Source: Hymenobacter aquaticus
GTDB taxonomy: Bacteria; Bacteroidota; Bacteroidia; Cytophagales; Hymenobacteraceae
Assembly: GCF_004765605.1 (NCBI RefSeq)
Contig: NZ_SRLC01000001.1
Coordinates: 1,922,001 to 1,986,000 of the forward strand
DNA length: 64,000 nt
Direction of reading: 5' to 3'
The notes beneath the pieces are model-generated. The model was given only the letters and a program-made list of their open reading frames with translations. It ran no database searches and had not been told where the DNA came from. This document shows positions 8,988 through 17,258 of the stretch, piece after piece (within the stretch, counting starts at the first letter, position 1; the number at the start of each line of letters is the position of its first letter). Both the position numbers and the translations under genes were made by a program.

Positions 8988-9291
8988 GTTAAGAAATTGT
9001 TAAGCGGTTGCAAGTAATGAGTTTGTTGCACTTATGCAAATACTTAGCGCGGGCCCGGCAACGCCTAAAATGTACTCGGCCGCGCGCTTTTTCGCAACCA
9101 AAGCCTGCCAATAATGCTACTACGGGCTTTCTGCAAACGTTTGTGGCCTTTGGCGGGCGTTTCAAACGGCAGCCAGCCCGGAGTTTCGGAGCCGCCGCGC
9201 CCGGAAAATTATCCGGGGCCGAGGTGGGATTCACGGGATGCTCACGCGCGGCAGCTACTATTGGGCCTTCTTTCCCTTAGCCCTTTTCGAT

Positions 9292-9897
9292 ATGGCGTTT
9301 CTTGTTTTAGTCCGCCACGGCCAGTCGGTGGCCAACCTGGCCAACGTATTCACGGGCTGGCTCGACGTGGTCCTTACGCCCCAGGGCGAGGACGAAGCCC
9401 GGGCGGCCGGCACCAAGCTGCGCGACTTCCACTTCGACCAGGCTTACTGCTCCACGCTCGTGCGCTCGAAGCGCACCCTGGAGCTGATTCTGGCCCAACT
9501 GCACCAGGATACGGTGCCGGTGCACGCCACCGACGCCCTGCGGGAACGGATGTACGGGGCGCTCCAGGGGCTCAACAAAACCGAAACCGTGCTCAAGTAC
9601 GGCCAGGAGCAGGTCAACCGCTGGCGGCGCGGCTACGACGACGCGCCGCCCGAGGGTGAAACCCTGCACCATACCCAGGAGCGGGTGGTGAGCTACTATG
9701 AGCAGGAAATCGTGCCCCAGCTCCGGCTGGGCCGCCACGTGCTGGTCGTGTCGCACGGCAACACGCTGCGGGCCCTGCGCATGCAGCTCGAAGGGCTGAG
9801 CGTGGCCCAGGTGGAGGCCCTGGAAATTCCGACCGGGGGCGTGCGGGTGTACATCCTGACGCCGGAGCTGTCGATCAGCCGGATGTATGATCTGTAG
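9292..9897 (+). CDS. gpmA: 2,3-bisphosphoglycerate-dependent phosphoglycerate mutase
   Basis: Interconverts 3- and 2-phosphoglycerate in glycolysis. The 201-residue histidine phosphatase carries the phospho-acceptor motif LVRHGQSVANLANVFTGW at the N terminus, RERMYGALQGLNK in the middle, and the second His in VLVVSHGNTLRAL. I chose the ATG at 9292 because LVLVRHG follows at once, as is usual; an in-frame ATG at 9238 would add 18 atypical residues. It stands first on the strand of the galactonate genes, whose products (pyruvate and glyceraldehyde 3-phosphate) enter the same lower glycolysis. The 80-base gap leaves co-transcription possible. Confidence 0.92.
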   Translation: MAFLVLVRHGQSVANLANVFTGWLDVVLTPQGEDEARAAGTKLRDFHFDQAYCSTLVRSKRTLELILAQLHQDTVPVHATDALRERMYGALQGLNKTETVLKYGQEQVNRWRRGYDDAPPEGETLHHTQERVVSYYEQEIVPQLRLGRHVLVVSHGNTLRALRMQLEGLSVAQVEALEIPTGGVRVYILTPELSISRMYDL

Positions 9898-9977
9898 GGG
9901 CGGGCACCAACGCGGGCCGGCGCAGTTGCGTTAAGCCCCGTGGTGCTGGTCCGTTTTTTCCCTTCTACCCTACCGCC

Positions 9978-10607
9978 ATGACTGCTTCCGTGTTATCCCA
10001 TCTGCTCGAGCACAAGCTCGTTTCCATTATCCGGGGCGCCAACCCTGACGACCTGGTCAGCATCGTGCGGGCCCTGCACGCGGGCGGCATCCGGTCGGTG
10101 GAAGTCACCATCAACTCGCCCAAGGCCCTGCGGGGAATTGAGCTGGTGGCCGACGAGCTGGGCGCGGAAATGATGGTGGGCGCCGGCACCGTGCTCGACC
10201 CCGAAACGGCCCGCCTGGCCCTGAACGCCGGGGCCCGGTTTATCATTTCGCCCACCCTGAACGTGAAAACCATCCGCCTGACCAAGCGCTACGGGGCCGT
10301 CAGCATTCCCGGCGCCTTCACGCCCACCGAAATCCTGACCGCCTACGAGCACGGCGCCGACATCGTCAAGGTGTTTCCGGCCTCGCTGGGCGCGGCGTAC
10401 TTTAAAGACCTCAAAGGCCCGCTGCCCTTCATTCCGCTGATGCCGACGGGCGGCGTGAAGCTGGACAACATCCGCGAGTTCCGGCAGGCCGGGGCGGCGG
10501 CCTACGGGCTGGGCAGCGCCCTGGTCGATACCAGCAAGCCCGTGTCGGAGGAATACCTGCGGCAGCTCGCCCAAAAGGCCCAGCAGTTTGTGCAGGCTGT
10601 TTCATGA
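9978..10607 (+). CDS. dgoA: 2-dehydro-3-deoxy-phosphogluconate / 6-phosphogalactonate aldolase
   Basis: Class I aldolase that splits 2-keto-3-deoxy-6-phosphogalactonate (or the gluconate isomer) into pyruvate and glyceraldehyde 3-phosphate. The 209-residue KDPG-aldolase barrel shows GAGTVLDPETA, FIISPTLN and the Schiff-base lysine in DIVKVFPASLGAAYF, followed by MPTGGV for phosphate binding. Sequence alone does not tell the galactonate from the gluconate enzyme. The dgoD-like dehydratase and dgoK-like kinase just downstream favour the galactonate route. The next gene is 200 bases away, separated by a palindromic repeat. Confidence 0.9.
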   Translation: MTASVLSHLLEHKLVSIIRGANPDDLVSIVRALHAGGIRSVEVTINSPKALRGIELVADELGAEMMVGAGTVLDPETARLALNAGARFIISPTLNVKTIRLTKRYGAVSIPGAFTPTEILTAYEHGADIVKVFPASLGAAYFKDLKGPLPFIPLMPTGGVKLDNIREFRQAGAAAYGLGSALVDTSKPVSEEYLRQLAQKAQQFVQAVS

Positions 10608-10614
10608 TTCGCCA

Positions 10615-10777
10615 GAACGTCATGTCGAGCAACGCGAGACATCTCGCGTGCAATGGTAACTGATTACTACCGCAACGTCAGCACGCGAGATGTCTCGCTT
10701 AGGCTCTGCATGACGTGCTAGTCCCAACAACGTCAGCACGCGAGATGCTTCGCTTCGCTCTGCATGACGTTCTTTTT
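10615..10777. repeat. Palindromic ~100-bp repeat (copy A) with duplicated right arm
   Basis: AACGTCATGTCGAGC... ACATCTCGCGTG on the left is mirrored by CACGCGAGATGTCTCGC... CTGCATGACGT on the right (to 10716). The right arm is then repeated at 10728-10777, ending GACGTTCTTTTTT. Relatives lie at 51511-51610 and 62825-62921. The hairpin with a T run could act as a terminator between the aldolase and dehydratase genes. Confidence 0.8.
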
Positions 10778-10806
10778 TCCCCTTCCTTCTTCTCCCCTTC
10801 CCTGCT

Positions 10807-11952
10807 ATGAAAATCACCGGCTTCAAGTTGTATCAGGTGCCGCCGCGTTGGCTGTTTCTCAAGATTGAAACCGACGAAGGCCTGGTGGGCTGGGGCGAGC
10901 CGGTGATTGAGGGCCGGGCCGCCACCGTGGCCACGGCCGTGCAGGAGCTGATGGGCAGCTTGCTCGGGAAAAGTCCGCTGCCGATTGAGGACCACTGGAA
11001 CGTGATGTACCGGGGCGGCTTTTACCGGGGCGGCCCCATTCTGATGAGCGCCATTGCCGGCATCGACCAGGCCCTGTGGGACATCAAGGGCAAGTTTTTC
11101 AACGCCCCGGTCTACGAGCTGCTCGGCGGCAAGGTCCGCGACACGATGCGGGTGTATTCCTGGATTGGCGGCGACCGGCCCCACGACGTGGGCCTGGCTG
11201 CCCAGGGCATGGTGGATAAGGGCTTTACGGCCGTGAAGATGAATGCCACCGACGAAATGGGCTACCTCGACTCCCACGCCAAAATCGACGCGGCCGTGGC
11301 CCGCATTGCCGCCGTGCGCGCCGTGGACCCTTATCTGGGCATCGGCGTCGACTTTCACGGGCGGGTGCACAAGCCCATGGCCAAGATGCTGGCCCGGGAG
11401 TTGGAGCCGTTCAAGCCCATGTTTATCGAGGAGCCGGTGCTGGCCGAAAACAACGAGGCCCTGCGCGACATTGCCCGCCACACCACCATTCCCATTGCCA
11501 CCGGCGAAAGGATGTTTTCGCGCTGGGACTTCAAAAAGCTGCTCATCGAGGGCTACGCCGACATTATTCAGCCCGATTTGAGCCACGCCGGCGGCATTAC
11601 GGAGTGCAAGAAAATCATCAGCATGGCCGAGGCCTTCGACGTGGCCGCCGCCCCGCACTGCCCGCTGGGCCCCATTGCCCTGGCCGCCTGCCTGCAAGTG
11701 GATGCCACCTGCCATAACGCCTTTATTCAGGAGCAGAGCCTGGGTATTCACTACAACGTCGGCAACGACCTGCTCGACTACCTCGTGGACCCGACCGTGT
11801 TTGAGTACCACAACGGCTACGCCAACATTCCCGGCGGGCCCGGCCTGGGCATCGAAATCAACGAGGAATACGTGCGGCAGCGCGCCCTGATCGGGCACGA
11901 CTGGAAGAACCCCATCTGGCGCAACCCCGACGGCAGCGTGGCCGAGTGGTAG
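10807..11952 (+). CDS. dgoD: Galactonate dehydratase (enolase superfamily)
   Basis: Dehydrates D-galactonate to 2-keto-3-deoxygalactonate. The 381-residue enolase-superfamily protein carries the Mg ligands in order: Asp in [10 protein letters not shown], Glu in [11 protein letters not shown] and Glu in [13 protein letters not shown]. The family's His is in [35 protein letters not shown] near the N terminus is typical of D-galactonate dehydratases. Other acid-sugar dehydratases share the fold, but the kinase and aldolase on either side match the De Ley-Doudoroff pathway. The ATG follows a pyrimidine-rich leader after the repeat. Confidence 0.94.
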   Translation: MKITGFKLYQVPPRWLFLKIETDEGLVGWGEPVIEGRAATVATAVQELMGSLLGKSPLPIEDHWNVMYRGGFYRGGPILMSAIAGIDQALWDIKGKFFNAPVYELLGGKVRDTMRVYSWIGGDRPHDVGLAAQGMVDKGFTAVKMNATDEMGYLDSHAKIDAAVARIAAVRAVDPYLGIGVDFHGRVHKPMAKMLARELEPFKPMFIEEPVLAENNEALRDIARHTTIPIATGERMFSRWDFKKLLIEGYADIIQPDLSHAGGITECKKIISMAEAFDVAAAPHCPLGPIALAACLQVDATCHNAFIQEQSLGIHYNVGNDLLDYLVDPTVFEYHNGYANIPGGPGLGIEINEEYVRQRALIGHDWKNPIWRNPDGSVAEW

Positions 11953-11998
11953 GGCCGCGGGGCTTAACCAATTCCGGCCGTCGGCAGTACTTATTGCT

Positions 11999-13009
11999 AT
12001 GAACAACCTGACTCACTTCCTGAGCTGCGACTGGGGCACCTCCTCGTTTCGTCTGAAGCTGGTGGAGCTGGCCGGGCTGCGGGTGGTGGCCGCCGAGCAG
12101 TCGGAGGAAGGCAACGCGGCTACGTTCGAGCAGTGGCAGCAAGCCAAGCAGCCGCCCGAGCAGCGCCTGGGCTTCTACCTGAACGTGTTGCGCACCCACG
12201 CCCAGAAGCTGGAAAAGCAGGTTGGCCGGCCGCTGGCGGGCGTGCCGGTAGTCATTTCCGGCATGGCCTCCTCCACCGTGGGCATGCTGGAGCTGCCCTA
12301 CAAGCCGTTTCCTTTCGCCGCCGACGGCTCCGACCTGACTACCCGGCTGCTGCCCGCTACTGCCGATTTCGACCACCCGGTGCTGTTGATTTCGGGGGTA
12401 AAAACCGACGACGACGTGATGCGCGGCGAGGAAGTGCAGCTGGTGGGCTGCCGCTTCGCGCCCACCGACCGGCCCCAGCTGTTTCTGCACCCCGGCACCC
12501 ACGCCAAGCACGTGCTGGTGCAAGGCGGCCAGGCCACGGCGCTGAAAACCTACATGACCGGCGAATTTTTCGCCCTGCTGTCCAAGGAAAGCATTCTGGC
12601 CTCGGCGGTGGAAAAGAACGACGATTTTCAGCGCCCGGAACACGCCCGGGCTTTCGAGCGGGGCGTGCAAGCCAGCCAGACCGACAACCTGCTGCACAAC
12701 GCCTTTCTGGTGCGCACCAACCGGCTGTTCGACAAGCTCAGCGCCCCCGAAAACTTCTACTTTCTCAGTGGCCTGCTCATTGGCTACGAGCTGAGCAGCT
12801 TCCCACCCGACTTTACCGGCCCGGTGGTGCTGGCCGGCGAAAAAGCCCTGGTAGCGTCTTACGAAGCGGCCCTGCGCCTGCTGGGCATCACCGATAAAGT
12901 GGCTTCCGTGACGGTGAAACAGGCTGCGGAAGTGACGCTGCGGGGCCAGGCCGCCGTGCTGGAGCGGGCCGTAGCGGCCGGCCAGCTTTCTGCTCCCCAC
13001 CCCTGGTAA
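11999..13009 (+). CDS. dgoK: 2-dehydro-3-deoxygalactonokinase
   Basis: Phosphorylates 2-keto-3-deoxygalactonate with ATP, giving the substrate of the aldolase at 9978. The 336-residue length is normal for DgoK. The N-terminal SCDWGTSSFRLKLVE is the phosphate-binding start of the family; VVISGMASSTVGMLELPY and FLHPGTHAKHVLVQ are further family motifs. The gene begins 46 bases after dgoD and ends 12 bases before the lactonase gene, so the three are probably one transcript. Confidence 0.93.
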   Translation: MNNLTHFLSCDWGTSSFRLKLVELAGLRVVAAEQSEEGNAATFEQWQQAKQPPEQRLGFYLNVLRTHAQKLEKQVGRPLAGVPVVISGMASSTVGMLELPYKPFPFAADGSDLTTRLLPATADFDHPVLLISGVKTDDDVMRGEEVQLVGCRFAPTDRPQLFLHPGTHAKHVLVQGGQATALKTYMTGEFFALLSKESILASAVEKNDDFQRPEHARAFERGVQASQTDNLLHNAFLVRTNRLFDKLSAPENFYFLSGLLIGYELSSFPPDFTGPVVLAGEKALVASYEAALRLLGITDKVASVTVKQAAEVTLRGQAAVLERAVAAGQLSAPHPW

Positions 13010-13021
13010 ACCGGTAAACCG

Positions 13022-13930
13022 ATGGCTGTTTCCTCCTCCCCTGAGCAACTCCCGAGCGTGCGCGTAGTGCTGGCCGCCCAGGCTCAGCTGGGCGAAGGCG
13101 CCATCTGGAACCCGCAGGATGAGAAGCTGTACTGGGTGGATATTGAGGGCCGGATCCTGCACATTTTCGACCCGGCCACCGGCCAGCACCGGCAGCTGCC
13201 GACCGGCTCCCGCGTGGGCACGGTGGTGCCGGCCCGGGGCGGCGAGGTGCTCCTGGCCCAGCAAAACGGCCTGCACCGCCTCAACGTGCTGACCGGGGAA
13301 AGCACGCTGCTGGTCAACCCGCTAAACCCGCTGACGCAGCCCAGCCTGCGCTTCAACGACGGCAAGTGCGACCCGGCCGGCCGCTTCTGGGCCGGCACCC
13401 TGGATATGGACGGCCAGCCCCACCGCGCGGCCCTCTACCGCCTCGATACCGACGGCACGCTGCACACCATGCTCACTGAGGTTAGCATTTCCAACGGCCT
13501 GGCCTGGACTTCCGACCGGCGTACGATGTACTACACCGACACACCCACCCACGTGGTGCAGGCCTTCGACTACGACGACGCCACCGGCCACATCAGCAGC
13601 CCCCGGCCCGTCATCCGTATCCCGGAAACCGACGGCGCGCCCGACGGCATGACCATCGACGCGGAGGGTAACCTCTGGATTGCCCTCTGGGGCGGGGCGC
13701 GGGTGGTGTGCTACGACCCCACTACGGGCCAGCAGCAACACAGCATTCCGGTGCCCGCGCCCCACACCACGTCCTGCGCCTTTGGCGGCCCGGGCCTGCG
13801 CACGTTGTTCATCACCTCGGCCCGCCAGGATTTGTCGAAAGAGCAGCTGGAAGAATTTCCGCTCAGCGGCAACGTGTTTGCCGTGGAGCCCGGCGTGGCC
13901 GGCGTACCGGCCAACACGTACTTGGGCTAG
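13022..13930 (+). CDS. SMP-30/gluconolactonase-family lactonase (probable galactonolactonase)
   Basis: The 302-residue six-bladed propeller of the SMP-30/LRE family probably hydrolyses galactono-lactone to galactonate, feeding DgoD. Metal-site residues are visible: Glu in GEGAIWNP near 21, Asn in RFNDGKCDPAGRFWAGT, Asn in SNGLAWTSD and Asp in APDGMTIDAEGNLW. No signal peptide is seen, so it should be cytoplasmic. Family members act on many sugar lactones; the galactonate substrate comes from context. It is 12 bases after dgoK and is the last gene of the run. No transporter or regulator for galactonate is in the window. Confidence 0.88.
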   Translation: MAVSSSPEQLPSVRVVLAAQAQLGEGAIWNPQDEKLYWVDIEGRILHIFDPATGQHRQLPTGSRVGTVVPARGGEVLLAQQNGLHRLNVLTGESTLLVNPLNPLTQPSLRFNDGKCDPAGRFWAGTLDMDGQPHRAALYRLDTDGTLHTMLTEVSISNGLAWTSDRRTMYYTDTPTHVVQAFDYDDATGHISSPRPVIRIPETDGAPDGMTIDAEGNLWIALWGGARVVCYDPTTGQQQHSIPVPAPHTTSCAFGGPGLRTLFITSARQDLSKEQLEEFPLSGNVFAVEPGVAGVPANTYLG

Positions 13931-13965
13931 GCTGAGTGGACAGCAAGGCTTTTTGCTCCTATTCC

Positions 13966-14014
13966 GGCCGTCATACCGAGCATTCTGCGCATCAAGCAGA
14001 GTGCTCGGCACGGC
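13966..14014. terminator. Hairpin between convergent genes
   Basis: CCGAGCATTCTGC pairs with GCAGAGTGCTCGG, flanked by GCCGTCAT and CGGCGTTC. It lies between the lactonase gene and the convergent kinase gene and resembles a short, diverged relative of the GTCAT..GATGAC palindromic repeats. No strong T run, so terminator function is uncertain. Confidence 0.45.
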
Positions 14015-14060
14015 GTTCTATAAACCTACTATCCATACAGCCTGGCATGGGCCCCACTCC

Positions 14061-15227
14061 CTACGCTTCCGGAAAATACAGCCGAAACGTGGTGCCCTCC
14101 CCCACGACGCTGTCGACCTCGGCCCGGCCGCCGGCCTGCTGCACCAGGCGCCGGACCAGGTACAGACCCATGCCCGAGCCGTCGACTTCGGGGTGAAACC
14201 GGCGGAACAGCTGGAACACCTCCTCCCCGTGGCGGTGCAGGTCGATGCCCCGGCCATTGTCGCGCACCAGCAGCACGGGCCCGCCGGTGGTGAGCGTGGT
14301 GCTGACCAGCACCCGGGGCCGCCGGCCGGGCTGGGCATATTTCAGGGCGTTGCTGAGCAGGTTGTAGAGGATGCTGTGCAGGCTGGTGCGGGGCAGCCGC
14401 AGGGTGGGCACCGCCGCGAAATCCAGCACGAAATCGGCCGTGGCGGCAGCCTGCAGACTCCGCACGATGTCCTGGGTAAACGAGTGCAGGTCGATGGCGT
14501 CTTCCGGGCCCTGGTCGGGCTGGCGCTGGAGCTGCACCACGTCGGTCATGCCCTCGATGGTGCTCAGAATCTGCCGCAGCGCCTCCTCAAACATGTTCAT
14601 CATGCCGGCCGCGTCGGGGTCGTGAAAGGTGGCCGTGCGCTTGAGCTCCTCAAACAACCCCACCATGTTGCTGGCCGGCTGCTTGAGGTCGTGCGAGGCG
14701 GTGTAGACGAAGTTGTCCAGCTCGGCATTGATGCGCAGCAGCTCGGCGTTTTTCACGGTCAGCAGCTCGCGCTGGGCTTCGGCCTCGGCTTTGGCCCGCA
14801 GCAGCTCCTGCTCGTACTTGCGCCGGTCGGTGATGTCGAACAGCGTGACGCGCACCACCAGGGGCTCGCCGCGCGCGTCGCGCCGCAGGTTGGCGTTCAG
14901 CAGCACGGCCAGCCGGCGGCCGTCGCGGCACTGGAGCTGGTAGCTGATTTCCCGCACCTGGTCTTGCAGCAGCAGCAGCGGGGCGCAGTACGTTTCGTAG
15001 TGCAGGCGGGCTCCCACCGTCAGCAGATCCTGCAGGCAACGGCGCGCCACCAGCTCCTGCCGGGAGTAGCCCAGCCAGGTCAGCAGCGTCTGGTTGAGCT
15101 TGACCAGCGTGCCATCGGGCAGGCAGGAGCAGTAGCCGCAGGGCGCGTTGTCGTAGAGCTCATCCAGGTTTTCCTCGGTCAGCCGCAGGTCTAGTTCAAA
15201 CTCGGAATCCAGGTCGTCAATACTCAT
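14061..15227 (-). CDS. Sensor histidine kinase with RsbP-like PAS domain
   Basis: The 388-residue soluble kinase has a PAS domain at about 24-135, a coiled linker (136-172), an H-box with His179 in FVYTASHDLKQPASN, and a HATPase domain (YNLLSNALKY, RDNGRGI, GSGMGLYLVRRL). No membrane segment or receiver domain is present. The PAS segment from NAPCGYCSCLPDGT through LLLLQDQVREISYQLQCRDG resembles, by memory, the N-terminal PAS domain of Bacillus subtilis RsbP more than a generic PAS. That fits the upstream gene, an RsbQ homologue ending 3 bases before this ATG. I infer that the hydrolase feeds a signal to this PAS domain and the output is phosphotransfer, not dephosphorylation as in RsbP. No partner regulator is adjacent. 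Confidence 0.9.
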   Translation of the reverse strand: MSIDDLDSEFELDLRLTEENLDELYDNAPCGYCSCLPDGTLVKLNQTLLTWLGYSRQELVARRCLQDLLTVGARLHYETYCAPLLLLQDQVREISYQLQCRDGRRLAVLLNANLRRDARGEPLVVRVTLFDITDRRKYEQELLRAKAEAEAQRELLTVKNAELLRINAELDNFVYTASHDLKQPASNMVGLFEELKRTATFHDPDAAGMMNMFEEALRQILSTIEGMTDVVQLQRQPDQGPEDAIDLHSFTQDIVRSLQAAATADFVLDFAAVPTLRLPRTSLHSILYNLLSNALKYAQPGRRPRVLVSTTLTTGGPVLLVRDNGRGIDLHRHGEEVFQLFRRFHPEVDGSGMGLYLVRRLVQQAGGRAEVDSVVGEGTTFRLYFPEA

Positions 15228-15230
15228 GCG

Positions 15231-16034
15231 CTAGGCGGGCTCCGGCGCCAGAAAGTGGTTGATGGCCTCGATGGTGGGCTGCGGGGCGCTCAGGTGCGGG
15301 CAGTGCCCGGAGGTTTCAATCAGCACCAGCGTGCTGCCGGGCAGCTGCCGGTGCAGGTAGTCGCCCACGGCCCGGGGCGCCAGCGCGTCGTGGGCGCACT
15401 GCAGAATCAGGGCCGGCACGCGCAGGCGCGGCAGGTCGGCGCGGTTGTCGGACAGGAACGTGACGCGGGCGAAGTGGCGGGCAATGCTGGGGTCGGTGCG
15501 GCAGAAGCTGTTGTGCAGCTCCTCGGCCAGCTCGGGCCGGTCGGGGTGGCCCATAATCACGGGCGTGATACCCGCCGACCAGCCCAGGTAGTTGCTGTCC
15601 ATGGCGTCGAGCAGCTCCTGAATGTCGGCCGGCTCGAAGCCGCCGACGTAGCCCTCGTCGTTGAGGTAGCGCGGGGACGGGGCCACGAACACCAGCCGGG
15701 CCACGCGCGCGGGCTCCCGAATGGCGGCCAGCATCACAATCATGGCGCTGACGGAGTGGCCCACCAGCACGGCCTGCTCCACCCGCAGCTCGCGCAGCAC
15801 GGCCAGCACGTCCTCGGCGTGGGCGGCCAGCGTGTCGTAGCGCTTGGGGTGGTAGGCCGCCAGGTCCGACTGCCCGGCCCCGACCAGATCGAGCAGCACC
15901 ACTTGGTAGCGGCTTTCGAAGGCCGGGGCCACCAGCCGCCACATGTGCTGGTCGCAGCCGAAGCCGTGCACGAACAGGATGGTCTGCTCGCCCGAGCCCG
16001 ACACGGTGACGTTGTTGCGCTTGAGAATATTCAT
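15231..16034 (-). CDS. rsbQ: RsbQ-like alpha/beta hydrolase
   Basis: Alpha/beta hydrolase of the RsbQ/KAI2 group, 267 residues from the ATG at 16034; an in-frame start at 16064 would add ten unlikely residues. The triad is Ser94 (VGHSVSAM), Asp216 (CAHDALAP) and His244 (TSGHCPHLS). Group signatures include GFGCDQHMWRLVAPAF, LDLVGAGQSDLAAY, VAPSPRYLNDEGYVGGFE and NYLGW. In B. subtilis RsbQ is needed for RsbP to sense energy stress, probably by processing a small hydrophobic molecule. Here the partner is a PAS histidine kinase encoded 3 bases downstream. A generic esterase is the alternative, but the motif match is strong. Confidence 0.9.
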   Translation of the reverse strand: MNILKRNNVTVSGSGEQTILFVHGFGCDQHMWRLVAPAFESRYQVVLLDLVGAGQSDLAAYHPKRYDTLAAHAEDVLAVLRELRVEQAVLVGHSVSAMIVMLAAIREPARVARLVFVAPSPRYLNDEGYVGGFEPADIQELLDAMDSNYLGWSAGITPVIMGHPDRPELAEELHNSFCRTDPSIARHFARVTFLSDNRADLPRLRVPALILQCAHDALAPRAVGDYLHRQLPGSTLVLIETSGHCPHLSAPQPTIEAINHFLAPEPA

Positions 16035-16181
16035 AGAAGCTTGCTCAGCGGTTGGCCCGCTCATTCGAGCCGGCTGCCCCTCTATACTCGGCTTTGAAGG
16101 TAGCGGTTGCTCATTGCGGATCTACTACTCCGCCGGACAAAAGCAGCCGGCCAGTTGGCGGAGCTGGGAAATCAAGCCGCC

Positions 16182-16189
16182 GGGGCTAC
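16182..16189 (+). promoter_or_regulatory. Possible Bacteroidota -7 promoter element of purU
   Basis: TACATTTA resembles the Bacteroidota -7 consensus TAnnTTTG and lies about 40 bases before the proposed GTG start. No clear -33 partner is visible. Confidence 0.3.
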
Positions 16190-16229
16190 ATTTACGATCT
16201 TGCCCCGTGTTTCCCTAGCCTTTCGCGCC

Positions 16230-17084
16230 GTGTCTGCTGCTGTTGCCTCGCCCTCCTTTATTCTGCTGATCCGCTGCCCCGACGAGCCGGGCCTGGTGTT
16301 TAAAATCACCGGCGTGCTGTTTGCCCACGGCCTGAACATCGTGCGCAACGGGGAGTTCGTGGAGCGCGCCGACAACACGTTTTTCATGCGGACCGAGTTT
16401 GCCGGCTCGTTTGAGGCGGCGGCGCTGCTGGCCCGGCTGCGCGAGGCGCTGCCCGCCGCGGCCCACATCCGTTTGGCCGACAACCAGCCCAAAGACGTGG
16501 TGCTGATGGCCACCAAGGAGCACCACTGCCTGAGCGAGCTGCTGGTGCGCCACGCCTTCGGCGAGCTGAATGCCCGCGTCGTGGCCGTCATCAGCAACTA
16601 CCCCAAGCTGGGCGACCTGACCCGGCGCTTCGACCTGCCGTTTCATTACATCACCCACGAGGGCAAAACCCGGGAAACCCACGAGGCCGAGGTGCTGGCC
16701 GTGCTGGCCCACTACCAGCCCGAGTTTGTGGTGCTGGCCAAGTACATGCGGATTCTGTCGTCCGACTTTGTGGCCCACTACGCCAATCGGCTCATCAACA
16801 TTCACCACTCGTTTCTGCCGGCTTTCGTGGGGGCCAGCCCCTACGCCCAGGCCTACGCGCGGGGCGTGAAAATCATCGGGGCCACGGCCCACTTCGTGAA
16901 CGAGCAGCTCGACCAGGGGCCCATCATTGCCCAGAGCGTCATCCCGATTGACCACACCCAGAGCGCCAGCGAAATGGCCCAGGCCGGGCGCGACGTGGAG
17001 AAAATCGTGCTGGCCCGCTCCCTGCAGCTGGTCTTTGCCGAGCAGGTTTTCGTGCACCACAACAAAACCATCATTTTCGATTAA
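16230..17084 (+). CDS. purU: Formyltetrahydrofolate deformylase
   Basis: Hydrolyses 10-formyl-THF to formate and THF, balancing one-carbon pools. It has an N-terminal ACT domain (ILLIRCPDEPGLVFKITGVL, near 9-28) and a C-terminal formyltransferase-type domain with INIHHSFLPAF and DQGPIIAQ, giving the Asn-His-Asp catalytic set. I chose the GTG at 16230, which gives 284 residues, the usual size. The frame stays open upstream to an ATG at 16107, but those 41 extra residues look non-coding. It stands alone on the plus strand, divergent from the RsbQ-like gene. Confidence 0.93.
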   Translation: MSAAVASPSFILLIRCPDEPGLVFKITGVLFAHGLNIVRNGEFVERADNTFFMRTEFAGSFEAAALLARLREALPAAAHIRLADNQPKDVVLMATKEHHCLSELLVRHAFGELNARVVAVISNYPKLGDLTRRFDLPFHYITHEGKTRETHEAEVLAVLAHYQPEFVVLAKYMRILSSDFVAHYANRLINIHHSFLPAFVGASPYAQAYARGVKIIGATAHFVNEQLDQGPIIAQSVIPIDHTQSASEMAQAGRDVEKIVLARSLQLVFAEQVFVHHNKTIIFD

Positions 17085-17258
17085 GGCCCCGCGCTGCGCT
17101 TATTTCGACCGGGCGGCGTACTTTTACGGCTGCTTATGCTGTATTACTCCTCCCCTATTTTCAAGCTCACCCCACCCTGAGGACTGGCCCGCCTGCCCCC
17201 GGCCGCCGCTTCCACCCGGAAGCGTGCGGCTTTTCTTTTGCCTTTCACTCAGCGTTTT

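Noticed and set aside
13966..14014. Considered as a full member of the ~100-bp palindromic family
   Set aside because: Only the outer GTCAT/CGAGC parts agree; the middle is different and much shorter, so it is listed only as a hairpin.
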